DNA of 64,000 bases, taken from assembly GCF_004762035.2 (NCBI RefSeq), contig NZ_SIJK02000004.1, positions 1 to 64,000 of the forward strand, read 5' to 3'. Below the pieces are notes generated by a model. That model was not told the origin of the DNA. It worked only from the letters and a program-made list of their open reading frames with translations, and searched no databases. Every line of letters starts with the position of its first letter. Position 1 is the first letter of the stretch. Of this stretch, positions 43,245-51,898 are shown one piece after another. The translations under genes and the position numbers were made by a program. Source of the DNA: Candidatus Chloroploca mongolica. Its GTDB lineage: Bacteria; Chloroflexota; Chloroflexia; Chloroflexales; Chloroflexaceae.

Positions 43245-43787
43245 ATGAGTACGCTCACGCGCTTACTGACAGCTGAAACCTTTGCCCTTGTACCTGGTTC
43301 ACGACATCAGGAACTTGTAGCTGGAGAGGTTATTGATCAGGTGCCGCCTGGTGGTGTGCATGGGGTTGTGGCCGCTATGCTTGCGGCCCTTTTGATCCAG
43401 TGGAACAGGCAAACCAACCAGGGTTTTATTGGCGTTGAGTCGGGGTTTGTGCTTGCGCACGATCCGGACACGGTGCGCAGCCCTGATGTCTATTACGTTC
43501 GTGCCGAGCGATTGCCTAAGAATGGCCTTCCCGAGGGCTTTTGGCCTTTTGCGCCTGACCTTGCCGTCGAGATTGTGTCACCTCATGATACAGCCGATGA
43601 AGTACAAGCCAAAGTGGGTGAATACCTGCACGCTGGTACGCTTGCCGTCTGGATGGTCTATCCGACGACGCACCTGCTGGTGGTACATACGCCAGATGGG
43701 CTGGCCCGTACCTATGGCCTTGAGGCAACGCTAGATTCTGTTGCATTTTTGCCTGGTTTTGTGTTGCCGATCAACGCTTTGTTTTAA
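43245..43787 (+). CDS. Uma2-family (DUF820) PD-(D/E)XK nuclease-like protein
   Basis: A 180-residue protein of the Uma2/DUF820 group, abundant in Chloroflexota and cyanobacteria and related in fold to restriction endonucleases. Visible marks: RSPDVYYVRAERL, then the catalytic strand PDLAVEIVSPHDTADEVQAK with the Asp/Glu positions, and VWMVYPTTHLLVVHTPDG. The usual lysine of EXK is displaced to the following helix (QAKV), as in this family. Its biological role is unknown. It lies between gcvPA and gcvPB on the same strand, with its own ribosome site (AGAGG). Confidence 0.85.
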   Translation: MSTLTRLLTAETFALVPGSRHQELVAGEVIDQVPPGGVHGVVAAMLAALLIQWNRQTNQGFIGVESGFVLAHDPDTVRSPDVYYVRAERLPKNGLPEGFWPFAPDLAVEIVSPHDTADEVQAKVGEYLHAGTLAVWMVYPTTHLLVVHTPDGLARTYGLEATLDSVAFLPGFVLPINALF

Positions 43788-43844
43788 CGGGGCAATCATC
43801 GAGCGCCCTGGTGCCAACGATACGTGTGAAATAAGGAGAGCTAC

Positions 43845-45320
43845 GTGGATACGTACGAACCACATATTTATGAACTTTCGGCTCTGGGCAAGCATGGCAC
43901 TAACCTGCCGCGCCTGGATGTACCCGAAGCAGCGTTGCCGACCGCATTGCTGCGGCAGGACGGGATGAATGACTTTCCCGAACTGACCGAGCCTGAGGTT
44001 ATGCGGCACTACACGCGGATCAGCCAGCGCAATGCTTCGCCAGATACGATGATGTATCCGCTGGGCTCGTGTACGATGAAAGCGACGCCCAAGTTACACG
44101 AGGAAGTGGCCCGTTATGCGGGGTTTGCGGCGGCGCACCCGTTGCAAGACGAGAGTCTGAGCCAGGGCGCGTTGCAATTGATGTACGAGTTGCAAGACTA
44201 CCTTGGTGAAATCTCGGGGTTCGAGGCGGTCTCGTTGCAACCGGCGGCGGGCGCGCAGGGCGAATTCACGGGCATTCTGGCGTTCCGGGCGTATCACCTT
44301 GATCGCGGCGACGATGATCGCACCGAAGTGCTGGTGCCCAACGCTGCGCATGGAACCAACCCTGCGACCGCCGCGATGGTCGGGCTCAAGGTTGTCGAGT
44401 TGAAGAGCGATGCCCGGGGCAACGTGGATATGGACGATCTGCGGGCGAAACTTTCGCCACGTACGGCCGGCTTGATGCTGACCAATCCCAATACGCTCGG
44501 GCTCTTCGAGGATCAGATTGTCGAAATTTGCCAGCTTGTGCATGACGCAGGTGGCCTGATGTACGGGGATGGTGCTAATTTCAATGCAATTCTTGGTATT
44601 GCAAAACCTGGCGAACTTGGTTTTGATTTTATGCACTATAACTTGCACAAGACCTTCACGACCCCGCACGGTGGTGGTGGTCCTGGCTCAGGGGCCGTCG
44701 GTTGCACGGCAGAACTTGCGCCCTTCTTGCCGGGGCCACGGGTACGCCAGACGGCGAGCGGCAGCTACGAACTTTTTACCCCCGAGAAGAGCATCGGGCG
44801 GATGAAAGCTTTTCATGGCAACTTTGCGATGCTCGTGCGGGCGTGGACGTACATCCGCACGCTAGGGGCGGCAGGGTTGCGCGAAGTGAGCGAGATTGCG
44901 GTTCTCAACGCCAACTACGTTCGGGTCAAACTGAAAGACCTCTACCCGCAGGCTGTTGACCGTATCTGCATGCACGAGACCGTGCTCAAAGGGCAGATTG
45001 CAGGTGCGCAGGGTATTCGCACCCTCGATATCGCCAAGCGGTTGATTGACTACGGGTTCCACCCGCCAACGGTCTACTTCCCCCTGATCGTGCCCGAAGC
45101 ACTGATGATTGAGCCAACCGAAACGGAAGGCAAACGCACCCTGGACATCTTTATCCAGGCCATGCGCGACATTGCCCGCGAAGCCGTCGAGACCCCCGAC
45201 GTCCTGCATGACGCCCCGACGACCGCACCAGTGCGCCGACTCGACGAAGTGAGGGCCGCCCGCCAACCAATTTTGCGTTACAACGCCGCAGCCTTTGCGC
45301 AGATCCTCAACGAGCGGTAG
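43845..45320 (+). CDS. gcvPB: Glycine dehydrogenase (decarboxylating) subunit 2
   Basis: C-terminal half of the split P protein, carrying the PLP lysine in DFMHYNLHKTFTTPHGGGGP. The 491 residues include MYPLGSCTMKATPKLHE and SLQPAAGAQGEFTGILA, both typical. GTG at 43845 follows AAGGAG at about 43834. A terminator hairpin occurs ten bases after the stop, closing the gcv unit. Confidence 0.96.
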   Translation: MDTYEPHIYELSALGKHGTNLPRLDVPEAALPTALLRQDGMNDFPELTEPEVMRHYTRISQRNASPDTMMYPLGSCTMKATPKLHEEVARYAGFAAAHPLQDESLSQGALQLMYELQDYLGEISGFEAVSLQPAAGAQGEFTGILAFRAYHLDRGDDDRTEVLVPNAAHGTNPATAAMVGLKVVELKSDARGNVDMDDLRAKLSPRTAGLMLTNPNTLGLFEDQIVEICQLVHDAGGLMYGDGANFNAILGIAKPGELGFDFMHYNLHKTFTTPHGGGGPGSGAVGCTAELAPFLPGPRVRQTASGSYELFTPEKSIGRMKAFHGNFAMLVRAWTYIRTLGAAGLREVSEIAVLNANYVRVKLKDLYPQAVDRICMHETVLKGQIAGAQGIRTLDIAKRLIDYGFHPPTVYFPLIVPEALMIEPTETEGKRTLDIFIQAMRDIAREAVETPDVLHDAPTTAPVRRLDEVRAARQPILRYNAAAFAQILNER

Positions 45321-45328
45321 CGGATGGG

Positions 45329-45361
45329 CAAGGCTTGGGGGCCACAGGCCCCCAAGCCTTG
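45329..45361. terminator. Terminator hairpin with 15-bp stem
   Basis: CAAGGCTTGGGGGCC paired with its complement around the loop ACA and followed by GTTTT on the plus strand. It terminates the gcv transcript. The tip GGGGGCC-ACA-GGCCCCC matches a second hairpin class in this window. Confidence 0.75.
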
Positions 45362-45534
45362 GTTTTAGGCCGCTAGCCCTAACGCCTCTATCCCCCACTT
45401 TCCCCACTTAGCGGTATAATAACTCAAGCGTATCTGGACGATGAGCTCTCCCGGCAGATACCATCCATGCCAGAAACAAAGTTGAGCCAGGGATTAGCCG
45501 TGATTCATCTGAAGAACGGCGTGCGGAGCACGCG

Positions 45535-46230
45535 ATGAGCCTCTATCGGAGCCGCCACGCTGCGGCGCGTTTTCTGCCCGGCATGTTTGTGCGTTTTGTA
45601 CAAATGTATGTGCGGCCGCGCATCAGTGGGCTTGAGTATCTTCCTCACGAGGGTGGGTTTGTCATTGCTGCCAACCACCAGAGTCACGCCGATACGGCCG
45701 TCATTTTTGCAAGTCTTCCTCCCGATATTCGGGCGCATTTTGTGGCGGCAGCGGCTCAGGACTATTTTTTTCAGGGGGGGCCGCAGCAATATTTTTCCCG
45801 CGTGCTGTTCAATGCAATTCCAATTGCCCGCGATCGCCGCGGTGGTCAGGATCCACTTCGCCATGCGGCGCGGGCGCTGCGTGAAGGGTATGCGCTCTTG
45901 CTCTTTCCTGAGGGGACGCGGAGCAAGGACGGCTCACTGGGGCCTTTTCGGGCAGGCATTGGCAAGTTGCTGGCTGATTTTCCGCAGATCCCGGTAATTC
46001 CAACCTGGATCGGCGGGACTACCAGGGTCATGCCCAAGGGTAAGTTTGTGCCCCGCCCGGTGCAGGTGACGGTTCGTTTTGGTGAACCGCTACATGTCGA
46101 GGCGCATCCGCGGATGCGGCGTTCGTGGCAGACTGCTGCTGACCAGATTCGCAATGCGATCCTTGCCATTGGTGAGTATCCTCCCGAAACGCCTGATCAA
46201 ACCGATGATTTTGTCCAGGATGATGAATAA
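45535..46230 (+). CDS. 1-acyl-glycerol-3-phosphate acyltransferase-like (PlsC family)
   Basis: A 231-residue acyltransferase acting at the cytoplasmic membrane in phospholipid synthesis or remodelling. The catalytic box ANHQSHADTAV (HX4D) and the substrate box LLFPEGTRSKDGSLGPF are both present, followed by VIPTWIGGTTRVMPKG. The exact acceptor cannot be told. ATG at 45535 chosen; a GTG at about 45500 is possible. A TATAAT stands at 45415-45420. The following DhaL-like gene is 18 bases downstream. Confidence 0.88.
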   Translation: MSLYRSRHAAARFLPGMFVRFVQMYVRPRISGLEYLPHEGGFVIAANHQSHADTAVIFASLPPDIRAHFVAAAAQDYFFQGGPQQYFSRVLFNAIPIARDRRGGQDPLRHAARALREGYALLLFPEGTRSKDGSLGPFRAGIGKLLADFPQIPVIPTWIGGTTRVMPKGKFVPRPVQVTVRFGEPLHVEAHPRMRRSWQTAADQIRNAILAIGEYPPETPDQTDDFVQDDE

Positions 46231-46248
46231 CCAAGAGGAGTTTTGTGC

Positions 46249-46992
46249 ATGGCTGATGCAAAGAGTCTTGTCGCCCTGTTTGAGGCGATGACCGAGAATC
46301 TTGAGCGCGATCGCCCCGATCTCAACCAGCTTGATCGCGATGATGGTGATAGCGGCGACAATATGGTCAATAATTTTCGTCTGGTTACCAGTGCGTTGCA
46401 GCAACAGATCAATACTGGTGCTGGCAGTGACCTCGGAGCCGCGCTGGCTCAGGCGGCTCAGGTATTGCGTGACAATGGCAAAGGGGCGACGGCACCGATC
46501 TATGCTCAAGGGCTTGATCAGGCCGCATCGAATCTGTCCGGGCGCTCGGATTTTAGTCTCAATGATCTCCAACCGATGCTTGAAGGTCTCCTGGGTGGTG
46601 CTCAGCAGTCGAGTGGTGCGGCTCCCGGCCAGGGTACCCTGCTTGATGTCTTGTTGCCCGCGATTGGGGCCTTCAGTCAGGCGAAGAAGAAGGGCGATGG
46701 CGATCTCGATGCGATCCTCACGGCGCTGCTCGAGGCGCGTCGTGCCGCAAATCATACGGCTCAATCACCTCAAGGGCACGGGCGTGGTTCGGGTCGAAAT
46801 ACCCAGGGTGAGATCGATCCTGGCGCGGCCGGTGCGGCCTCGTTGCTCGAAGGTCTCTTTGGGGCTTTGCTCAAAGGTGCCTTGAATCAGGGTGGCAATG
46901 CGGCCGGCTCCAATGAACCTGCTGCACAGCCAGCAGCGAGCGGCAACCCGATTTTTGAGATGATTGGCAGCCTTTTTCGTCCGAAGGGGTGA
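46249..46992 (+). CDS. DhaL/DAK2-like protein, unknown function
   Basis: A 247-residue protein. The segment LNQLDRDDGDSGDNMVNNF resembles the ATP/metal site LNxLDxxVGDGDTGTNM of the dihydroxyacetone kinase L (DAK2) fold, keeping the aspartates. The DhaL-type C-terminal lid and a partner DhaK are missing, and the second half is low-complexity Gly/Ala/Gln-rich. So it is probably a distant member with an altered role. AGGAG is eight bases before the ATG at 46249. Confidence 0.6.
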   Translation: MADAKSLVALFEAMTENLERDRPDLNQLDRDDGDSGDNMVNNFRLVTSALQQQINTGAGSDLGAALAQAAQVLRDNGKGATAPIYAQGLDQAASNLSGRSDFSLNDLQPMLEGLLGGAQQSSGAAPGQGTLLDVLLPAIGAFSQAKKKGDGDLDAILTALLEARRAANHTAQSPQGHGRGSGRNTQGEIDPGAAGAASLLEGLFGALLKGALNQGGNAAGSNEPAAQPAASGNPIFEMIGSLFRPKG

Positions 46993-47021
46993 TTTTGTGG
47001 GCTGCGCCGCCAAACCCAGCT

Positions 47022-47068
47022 TCTTTTGCTAAAAAAAGCCAGCGCAGCTGGCTTTTTTTAGCAAAAGA
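47022..47068. terminator. Bidirectional terminator with 22-bp perfect stem
   Basis: Arms around the loop GCA, with the core AAAAAAAGCCAGC / GCTGGCTTTTTTT. It stands between convergent genes (DhaL-like and the DUF2357 nuclease). Confidence 0.85.
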
Positions 47069-47073
47069 GAGGC

Positions 47074-48573
47074 TTACTCTTCATGCACAAGCCACGCCCG
47101 CAGCGCCGCTTCATGCCCTGGCAAGAGCGGCAAGGCGGCGATGCCACTGGCATAGTGTTCCGCTTTGCCTCGCCCTGGATAGAGCAACGCGACGCGCTCG
47201 ACGAGGCGTTGCCCTGCGCTGTTCCCGATGGCCCCCAGATAGCTGTATCCGTCGGCCAGGGCGTCGGCAGGCACTCCGCCACTGGGATCAAGGCGATATT
47301 TGGCGTCGAGCAGGCTGATCCGGGGCAGGCCTTCCGGCGGGGTGCTCTCAAGCGCAAGATCGGGGATGCGCGTGTGCCGGTCGAGTGAGCGTACGTTGGT
47401 GCCGTCAGGTGGATAGCGAGGATGATAGCGCAAGGTCAAGATGTTCCCATCCTCGTTTGCCAGCACAACAAGCGCCGTTCCTTCGGTCAGTGTCAGCCCC
47501 TGCTCGGCGGCATCGTCGTTCCACAGCGCCTGGCTGATCAGCGTATGCCCTGGCAATTCAAGCAACGTGAGCGCGACACGCACAGCGCACCATCGCTCGT
47601 AGAGGCGGGGTAACTGGCTGATGGGCAGGGTCAGGGTCGCTGCGTCCCAGGTGATCAGTGGGTGTCGCCGGAGCCATTGCCAGACGCGGGCGACAATGCG
47701 GTAGTCGGGGTCGCGCTGCATGCGCGACGTGAGTCCGCGATAGGCTTGCAGCGGAGGCACCTCGGCAAGCAAGGGCAGTGACCGCAGTTCGCGCAAGCGT
47801 TGCCGGGCTGACTCCAGGGCTGGCGTCGGGTTGATCAGGCTCGCCAGTTGACCAAGGCGATGCAGCAGCACTTCGATGAGCCGTCGCAACAGGCGTGTCT
47901 CATAGCTGTCGTAGCTCGCCTCGGTTGCCTCTTCTGGTATGCTGCTTAAGGAAGCTGGCGACAGATGCTCCGATTCAGGCGACGGCGCTGGTGATAGATT
48001 GATCAACTCGCCCCGGTGAAGGGCCGGTCTTCGCGCCGTGCCTGGATCGACCGCGATGGTACGCGTCTGTAGGCGCTCGGGGGGGCGTTGGGCGAGGCGT
48101 TCCACTGCCGCCACGAGGCGCGGGATTTCGTCGCGACAGAGGGCGTTCAGCATCGCGGTGGCATTCGCGCTCGGTGAAGTTGGATCAGGTTTTACCCCGT
48201 GACGCCCACCAGTGAGCGCAAAGACCAAGCGGGGGGCCACTGTTTGCAGATCTTCGAGCAGCAGCGCATAGTGTTCAGCGTCAAGCTTACGTGGCACAAC
48301 CACGATCTGCGCACGCACCTCTTCGGTGCGACCATCAGGCCAGCGGGCACACACCAGCACTTCATGCTCGCCTGTACTTGCTGGAGCAAGCCAGCGCCAG
48401 CGCCAGGCCGGGTCGCCCGGGCGCAAAAATGGCTCCAGAGATACCCCACCAAGGGTCAGGGTAAGCGAAGAAGCCCCGGCTGGTGGCACCGCGTGCAACT
48501 CAACCGACGCCCCCTCAACGACGGAATAGGGTTCACGATACATCTGCTCATCAAGCAACAGATCGATAGGCAT
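47074..48573 (-). CDS. DUF2357 / PD-(D/E)XK nuclease-like protein (COG1700 type)
   Basis: A 499-residue protein. The N-terminal 120 residues are beta-rich, a helical middle follows, and near residue 415 the nuclease core appears: IPDLALEST then ISLLDAKYRLD, which fits the PD...(D/E)XK pattern with DAK as the last part. This is the layout of DUF2357 proteins with a PDDEXK_7 domain. Relatives are often paired with a McrB-like AAA+ GTPase in restriction-like systems; none is present here. It follows feoC by six bases on the same strand, so it may be expressed from the iron operon. Confidence 0.72.
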   Translation of the reverse strand: MPIDLLLDEQMYREPYSVVEGASVELHAVPPAGASSLTLTLGGVSLEPFLRPGDPAWRWRWLAPASTGEHEVLVCARWPDGRTEEVRAQIVVVPRKLDAEHYALLLEDLQTVAPRLVFALTGGRHGVKPDPTSPSANATAMLNALCRDEIPRLVAAVERLAQRPPERLQTRTIAVDPGTARRPALHRGELINLSPAPSPESEHLSPASLSSIPEEATEASYDSYETRLLRRLIEVLLHRLGQLASLINPTPALESARQRLRELRSLPLLAEVPPLQAYRGLTSRMQRDPDYRIVARVWQWLRRHPLITWDAATLTLPISQLPRLYERWCAVRVALTLLELPGHTLISQALWNDDAAEQGLTLTEGTALVVLANEDGNILTLRYHPRYPPDGTNVRSLDRHTRIPDLALESTPPEGLPRISLLDAKYRLDPSGGVPADALADGYSYLGAIGNSAGQRLVERVALLYPGRGKAEHYASGIAALPLLPGHEAALRAWLVHEE

Positions 48574-48579
48574 ACGACT

Positions 48580-48822
48580 TTAGGTGAGGGTAATCGATCG
48601 TGGTCTACCACGGTCAAACGTGCAGCCTTGCGCACCGGGGTTACAGTTGCCGCATCCTCCAGCACATGCAGCCAGGCGGCTATCTTTCAGCTTGCCTTTG
48701 CGCACCCAGAAATCGATCATTCCCTCGAGTACCCCCACATCAAGCTCAAGTTGGCGACTCAACTCATCGAGCGACACTGGGCCTTGTGTCTCTTCGAGGG
48801 CCTGCAAGACTTTTTGCAACAT
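48580..48822 (-). CDS. feoC: FeoC-like winged-helix protein with four-cysteine cluster
   Basis: An 80-residue protein. Residues 1-48 form a winged helix (LQALEETQGPVSLDELSRQL), and Cys53, Cys57, Cys60 and Cys67 follow as CX3CX2CX6C, the arrangement that binds an oxygen-sensitive iron-sulfur cluster in FeoC. It is thought to regulate FeoB stability or feo transcription. It is separated from the FeoB permease gene by a hairpin terminator and so may be produced at a lower level. Confidence 0.85.
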   Translation of the reverse strand: MLQKVLQALEETQGPVSLDELSRQLELDVGVLEGMIDFWVRKGKLKDSRLAACAGGCGNCNPGAQGCTFDRGRPRSITLT

Positions 48823-48861
48823 GTGATTCTTTTCTTTCTTTGCCTGGCATAAACGGTTCGT

Positions 48862-48904
48862 TTCGCTGGAAAAAAGCCAGCGTAGCTGGCTTTTTTCCAG
48901 CGAA
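48862..48904. terminator. Hairpin with 20-bp perfect stem inside the feo unit
   Basis: TTCGCTGGAAAAAAGCCAGC and its complement around GTA. It lies between the FeoB permease and feoC on the minus strand. Read in that direction it ends in TTTTTTCCAGCGAA, so partial termination would lower feoC output relative to feoB. Confidence 0.75.
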
Positions 48905-48931
48905 GGAAGCCGGGTTTGGGGGCCGCAGGCC

Positions 48932-50653
48932 CTACAAAAAGAACCGTCCCCCCTGGAAGACGATCAGCGCTGCGAGCCAGGCAATCACAAATTGGCCGAT
49001 AATGCTGACCCACATCCAGCGTGAGCCGAACTCCTGGCGGGCAGCCGCAACCGCGACCATACAGGGTGTATAGAGCAAGACAAAGACCAGGAAGGCGAGG
49101 GCCGCGAGCGCCCCGTGCCCGCCGCTACTCGCGTCAAAACCGGTGCGAATCGCCCCTGTGAGGCCATCCGGGGCTTGCTCGTCCTCTCCTTCAGCCAGAT
49201 TGATCCCGATAATCGAGGGAAGTGCTTTGAGTGCGTCGCCGGTGGCGCTGAGCAAACCGCCGCCGATTGCCAGCAGATCTTCCCCAACGGTCGTTGCCAC
49301 GGCCTCTTCTTCTTCTGCCCCAGGCACATTGTAGACCTGGATCATCGTGCTCACCACGACTTCTTTGGCGACAAAGCCGGTCAACAGTGCCCCACTCGTC
49401 TCCCAACTGCCAAAGCCAAGGGGGGCAAAGACGGGCGTCATAACCCCTGAAACGGCTGCGAAGGCACTCTGGTCAACGTCAGTATCAGCAAAACTGCCTT
49501 CGCCGCTGACGGGAAGTGCGAGCAGCAGCCAGACAACAATGCTCGTTCCCAGGATGATCGTCCATGCTTTGCGCAAAAAGGCCGACGTACGTTCCCACAT
49601 CTGTTGCCAGACGCCACGGAGGGTGGGAAGACGATAGGGCGGCAATTCGAGCACAAAAGGGGACGGCGGCTCATTGCCAAAGAGCGTACGTTTCAGTAAC
49701 AGCCCTAGCGCAATTGCGAAGAGGATGCCCGTCAGATAGAGGCCAAAGATGACCTGACCTGCGAGAGCGGGAAAAAAGACAGCTGCGATCAGAACATAGA
49801 CCGGCAGGCGCGCACTGCAACTCATAAAAGGCACCAGCAGCCCGGTCAAAATGCGGTCGCGTCGGTTTTCGAGCGTGCGGGTTGCGTAGATCGCGGGTAC
49901 CGTACATCCGAAACCCACAATCATTGGCAGAAAACTCTTGCCATGCAGCCCAAGGCTGTGCATCAGCCGATCCATCACAAACGCAGCACGAGCCATATAC
50001 CCAGAGTCTTCCAACAGCGCGAGGGCAAAGTAGAGTGATAACAGGATGGGGACGAACACCAGAACACCGCCTACACCCGCAATAACGCCATCAATCACCA
50101 AGGACTCAAACCAGCCTCCACCGAGGCCGGTCAGCCCAAGCAGGGCCACCATCCAGTTGCTCACCGGCCCACTCAAGACCCCGTCAACCCAGTCAACAAA
50201 CGGCCCAGAGACGTCTGTGGTCAGTTTGAAGACAATCCACATCAGCGCCAGAAAGATTGGAATACCCAGCCATCGATTGGTCACAATACGGTCAATCCGA
50301 TCCGACATCGTCAAGGGAGGTGTTGATGGGCGGGTCAGGACGCGTTGCGCCAGATGATTCACAAAGCGGTAACGCTGGTCAACCATCGCCACATCAAGGT
50401 CTTCACCATAGGTCGGTTCGAGGATGGCCAGACTCTTTTCAAGGGCCTGCGTCACGAGAGGCCCACCGAGGCGTTCAACCTCGGCACGGAGCACGTCATC
50501 GCCCTCTAACAATTGAATCGCCAGCCAGCGTAACGGATAACGCGCAGCGAGCTCAGGGCATTGCCCCAGGGCATCAATCAGTCGTGTCAACTCCTCTTCG
50601 ATTGGTGGGGCATAGGTAATGCGGAGCGACGGATTCAAGGCAAGAGTAGTCAT
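48932..50653 (-). CDS. feoB: FeoB membrane half (helical domain and permease)
   Basis: Ferrous iron transport through the cytoplasmic membrane. The 573 residues start with the helical domain that normally follows the G domain in FeoB ([32 protein letters not shown]), then the permease with the gate motifs [20 protein letters not shown] and [15 protein letters not shown]. The GTPase domain is missing from this polypeptide and is encoded by the separate upstream gene. The ATG at 50653 overlaps that gene's stop (ATGA), so the two halves should be made in equal amounts. An insertion of about 80 acidic residues lies before the last helices ([20 protein letters not shown] onward). Confidence 0.93.
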   Translation of the reverse strand: MTTLALNPSLRITYAPPIEEELTRLIDALGQCPELAARYPLRWLAIQLLEGDDVLRAEVERLGGPLVTQALEKSLAILEPTYGEDLDVAMVDQRYRFVNHLAQRVLTRPSTPPLTMSDRIDRIVTNRWLGIPIFLALMWIVFKLTTDVSGPFVDWVDGVLSGPVSNWMVALLGLTGLGGGWFESLVIDGVIAGVGGVLVFVPILLSLYFALALLEDSGYMARAAFVMDRLMHSLGLHGKSFLPMIVGFGCTVPAIYATRTLENRRDRILTGLLVPFMSCSARLPVYVLIAAVFFPALAGQVIFGLYLTGILFAIALGLLLKRTLFGNEPPSPFVLELPPYRLPTLRGVWQQMWERTSAFLRKAWTIILGTSIVVWLLLALPVSGEGSFADTDVDQSAFAAVSGVMTPVFAPLGFGSWETSGALLTGFVAKEVVVSTMIQVYNVPGAEEEEAVATTVGEDLLAIGGGLLSATGDALKALPSIIGINLAEGEDEQAPDGLTGAIRTGFDASSGGHGALAALAFLVFVLLYTPCMVAVAAARQEFGSRWMWVSIIGQFVIAWLAALIVFQGGRFFL

Positions 50654-51189
50654 CGTACAACCTCCTGCGTTGCCCCAACCATTGCTTCGCGTGGAGCGGG
50701 TACCAGCTTGGCCAGGATTGCCTTGAGTTCACCGATGCCTTCGCCTCGGCTGGCTGCCATTGAGACAACCGGAATATTGAGTTGCTCACTGAGCACTCGT
50801 GGCTCAAGGATAAGACCTCGTGACGCGGCGACGTCAGTCATATTCAACACCAAGATCATTGGTGCCCCTGTTTCAAGGATCTGTGCGGTTAGATAGAGAT
50901 TGCGCTCAAGATTGGCTGCATCAAGCACATTCACAACTGCATCGGGCCGTCCACACACGATGAAATCGCGGGCGATCTCTTCTTCAGGCGAGCGTGCAGC
51001 GAGACTGTACGTGCCTGGCAGGTCGATGATGGACAGGCGTTTCCCGTTCATCACGACTTCACCCTCTTGCTTTTCCACCGTTTTGCCGGGCCAGTTACCG
51101 ACATGTTGCCGTTTGCCTGTGAGAGCATTAAAGAGCGTGCTTTTGCCCACATTCGGATTGCCAGCGAGCGCAATTGTGAGATGCGTCAT
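50650..51189 (-). CDS. feoB: FeoB GTPase domain as a separate protein
   Basis: A 179-residue G protein equal to the N-terminal domain of FeoB. Motifs: G1 [10 protein letters not shown]2 region [11 protein letters not shown]3 DLPG, G4 NMTD and G5 near AASRGEG. Normal FeoB has this domain at residues 1-165 of a protein of about 700-770. The stop overlaps the start of the permease half as ATGA, which argues for a genuine split rather than a sequencing frameshift; the two pieces together cover the whole of FeoB without loss. Confidence 0.93.
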   Translation of the reverse strand: MTHLTIALAGNPNVGKSTLFNALTGKRQHVGNWPGKTVEKQEGEVVMNGKRLSIIDLPGTYSLAARSPEEEIARDFIVCGRPDAVVNVLDAANLERNLYLTAQILETGAPMILVLNMTDVAASRGLILEPRVLSEQLNIPVVSMAASRGEGIGELKAILAKLVPAPREAMVGATQEVVR

Positions 51190-51443
51190 GAGCCATTCCT
51201 CTCCAGGAAAGTAACCAGCACTTTATGGGCAAGACCTCGCCCTACACCCAGGCGGGTGTCACCAACTGCCAACAACAGGGCACCCCCATCATTATTCAGA
51301 ATCGTTACTTCTGATCCAGGGGTCAAACCAAGCTCGGCCAGACGATGTGCACTGCGCATGCCGCCGCTGAGTCCGACGATCTGGACACGGGCACCTGTCC
51401 CTGCGATCGAGAGCGGAAGCGTTGGTTCAGAGGTTGGATGCAT
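51186..51443 (-). CDS. feoA: FeoA-domain protein (second copy)
   Basis: An 85-residue SH3-like protein ([20 protein letters not shown] and [13 protein letters not shown]) of the FeoA family, which supports FeoB. The ATG at 51443 follows GTGGAG and overlaps the first feoA by 17 bases. Its stop overlaps the FeoB G-domain start. Confidence 0.85.
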   Translation of the reverse strand: MHPTSEPTLPLSIAGTGARVQIVGLSGGMRSAHRLAELGLTPGSEVTILNNDGGALLLAVGDTRLGVGRGLAHKVLVTFLERNGS

Positions 51444-51687
51444 TGACTGACTCCACAATAATAAGGCGAGCCTCTGCTTTGCGCAGTGACAGGTGATACC
51501 CTTTTACCAGCAGTTCAAGGGGGTCACCCATGGGGGCAACACCGGTAAGCGTGACCTTTTCCCCTGTGACGAGGCCCATATCAAGTAAGCGCCGTCGGAG
51601 GGTTCGTTCGCCACTCACCCGTACAATTCGTCCCTGTTCACCATGCCCGAGTTGATCAAGGGTTCTTTCGCTAGAAACGGCCGTCAT
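51427..51687 (-). CDS. feoA: FeoA-domain protein (first copy)
   Basis: An 86-residue FeoA protein and the first gene of the operon: GEQGRIVRVSGERTLRRRLL, DMGLVTGEKVTLTGVAPMGD, DPLELLVKGYHLSLRKAEA. It differs clearly from the second copy, so the two may form a heteromer or have distinct partners (G domain and permease are also separate here). Confidence 0.9.
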   Translation of the reverse strand: MTAVSSERTLDQLGHGEQGRIVRVSGERTLRRRLLDMGLVTGEKVTLTGVAPMGDPLELLVKGYHLSLRKAEARLIIVESVNASNL

Positions 51688-51764
51688 TGCGCGTCCTCAC
51701 TCCTTGTTTGTTGCCGCAGTCAGAGCGGATACGATGCGATCTTTGGGTGTGCCTGTACACTAGA

Positions 51765-51793
51765 GGTATATCACTTTGGGTAAGGCTAAACAA
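51765..51793 (-). promoter_or_regulatory. Predicted feo promoter
   Basis: On the minus strand TTGTTT (51793-51788), 17-base spacer, TATACC (51770-51765), giving a leader of about 70 bases before feoA. The -35 element and most of the spacer are covered by the DtxR-type box. Confidence 0.6.
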
Positions 51794-51794
51794 G
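51776..51794. promoter_or_regulatory. Candidate DtxR/IdeR operator over the feo promoter
   Basis: TTGGGTAAGGCTAAACAAG matches the DtxR consensus TTAGGTTAGGCTAACCTAA at 14 of 19 positions, including the central AGGCTAA. It overlaps the proposed -35 and spacer of the feo promoter, the position expected for iron-dependent repression, and a DtxR-family gene stands 220 bases away on the other strand. Confidence 0.6.
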
Positions 51795-51898
51795 TAGTGG
51801 CAAGACAACTGTTAGGAGAGAAAAATTCACTATTTAACCATCGGAAAGTATTGTATACTACTTTTGTCTCACTCGATAGTATAGGTTTACCTTATTTT

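Noticed and set aside
50650-50653. FeoB split as a sequencing frameshift
   Set aside because: The junction is a clean ATGA overlap with a sensible start in the second half and the domain boundary falls exactly there, so a genuine split is the better reading.
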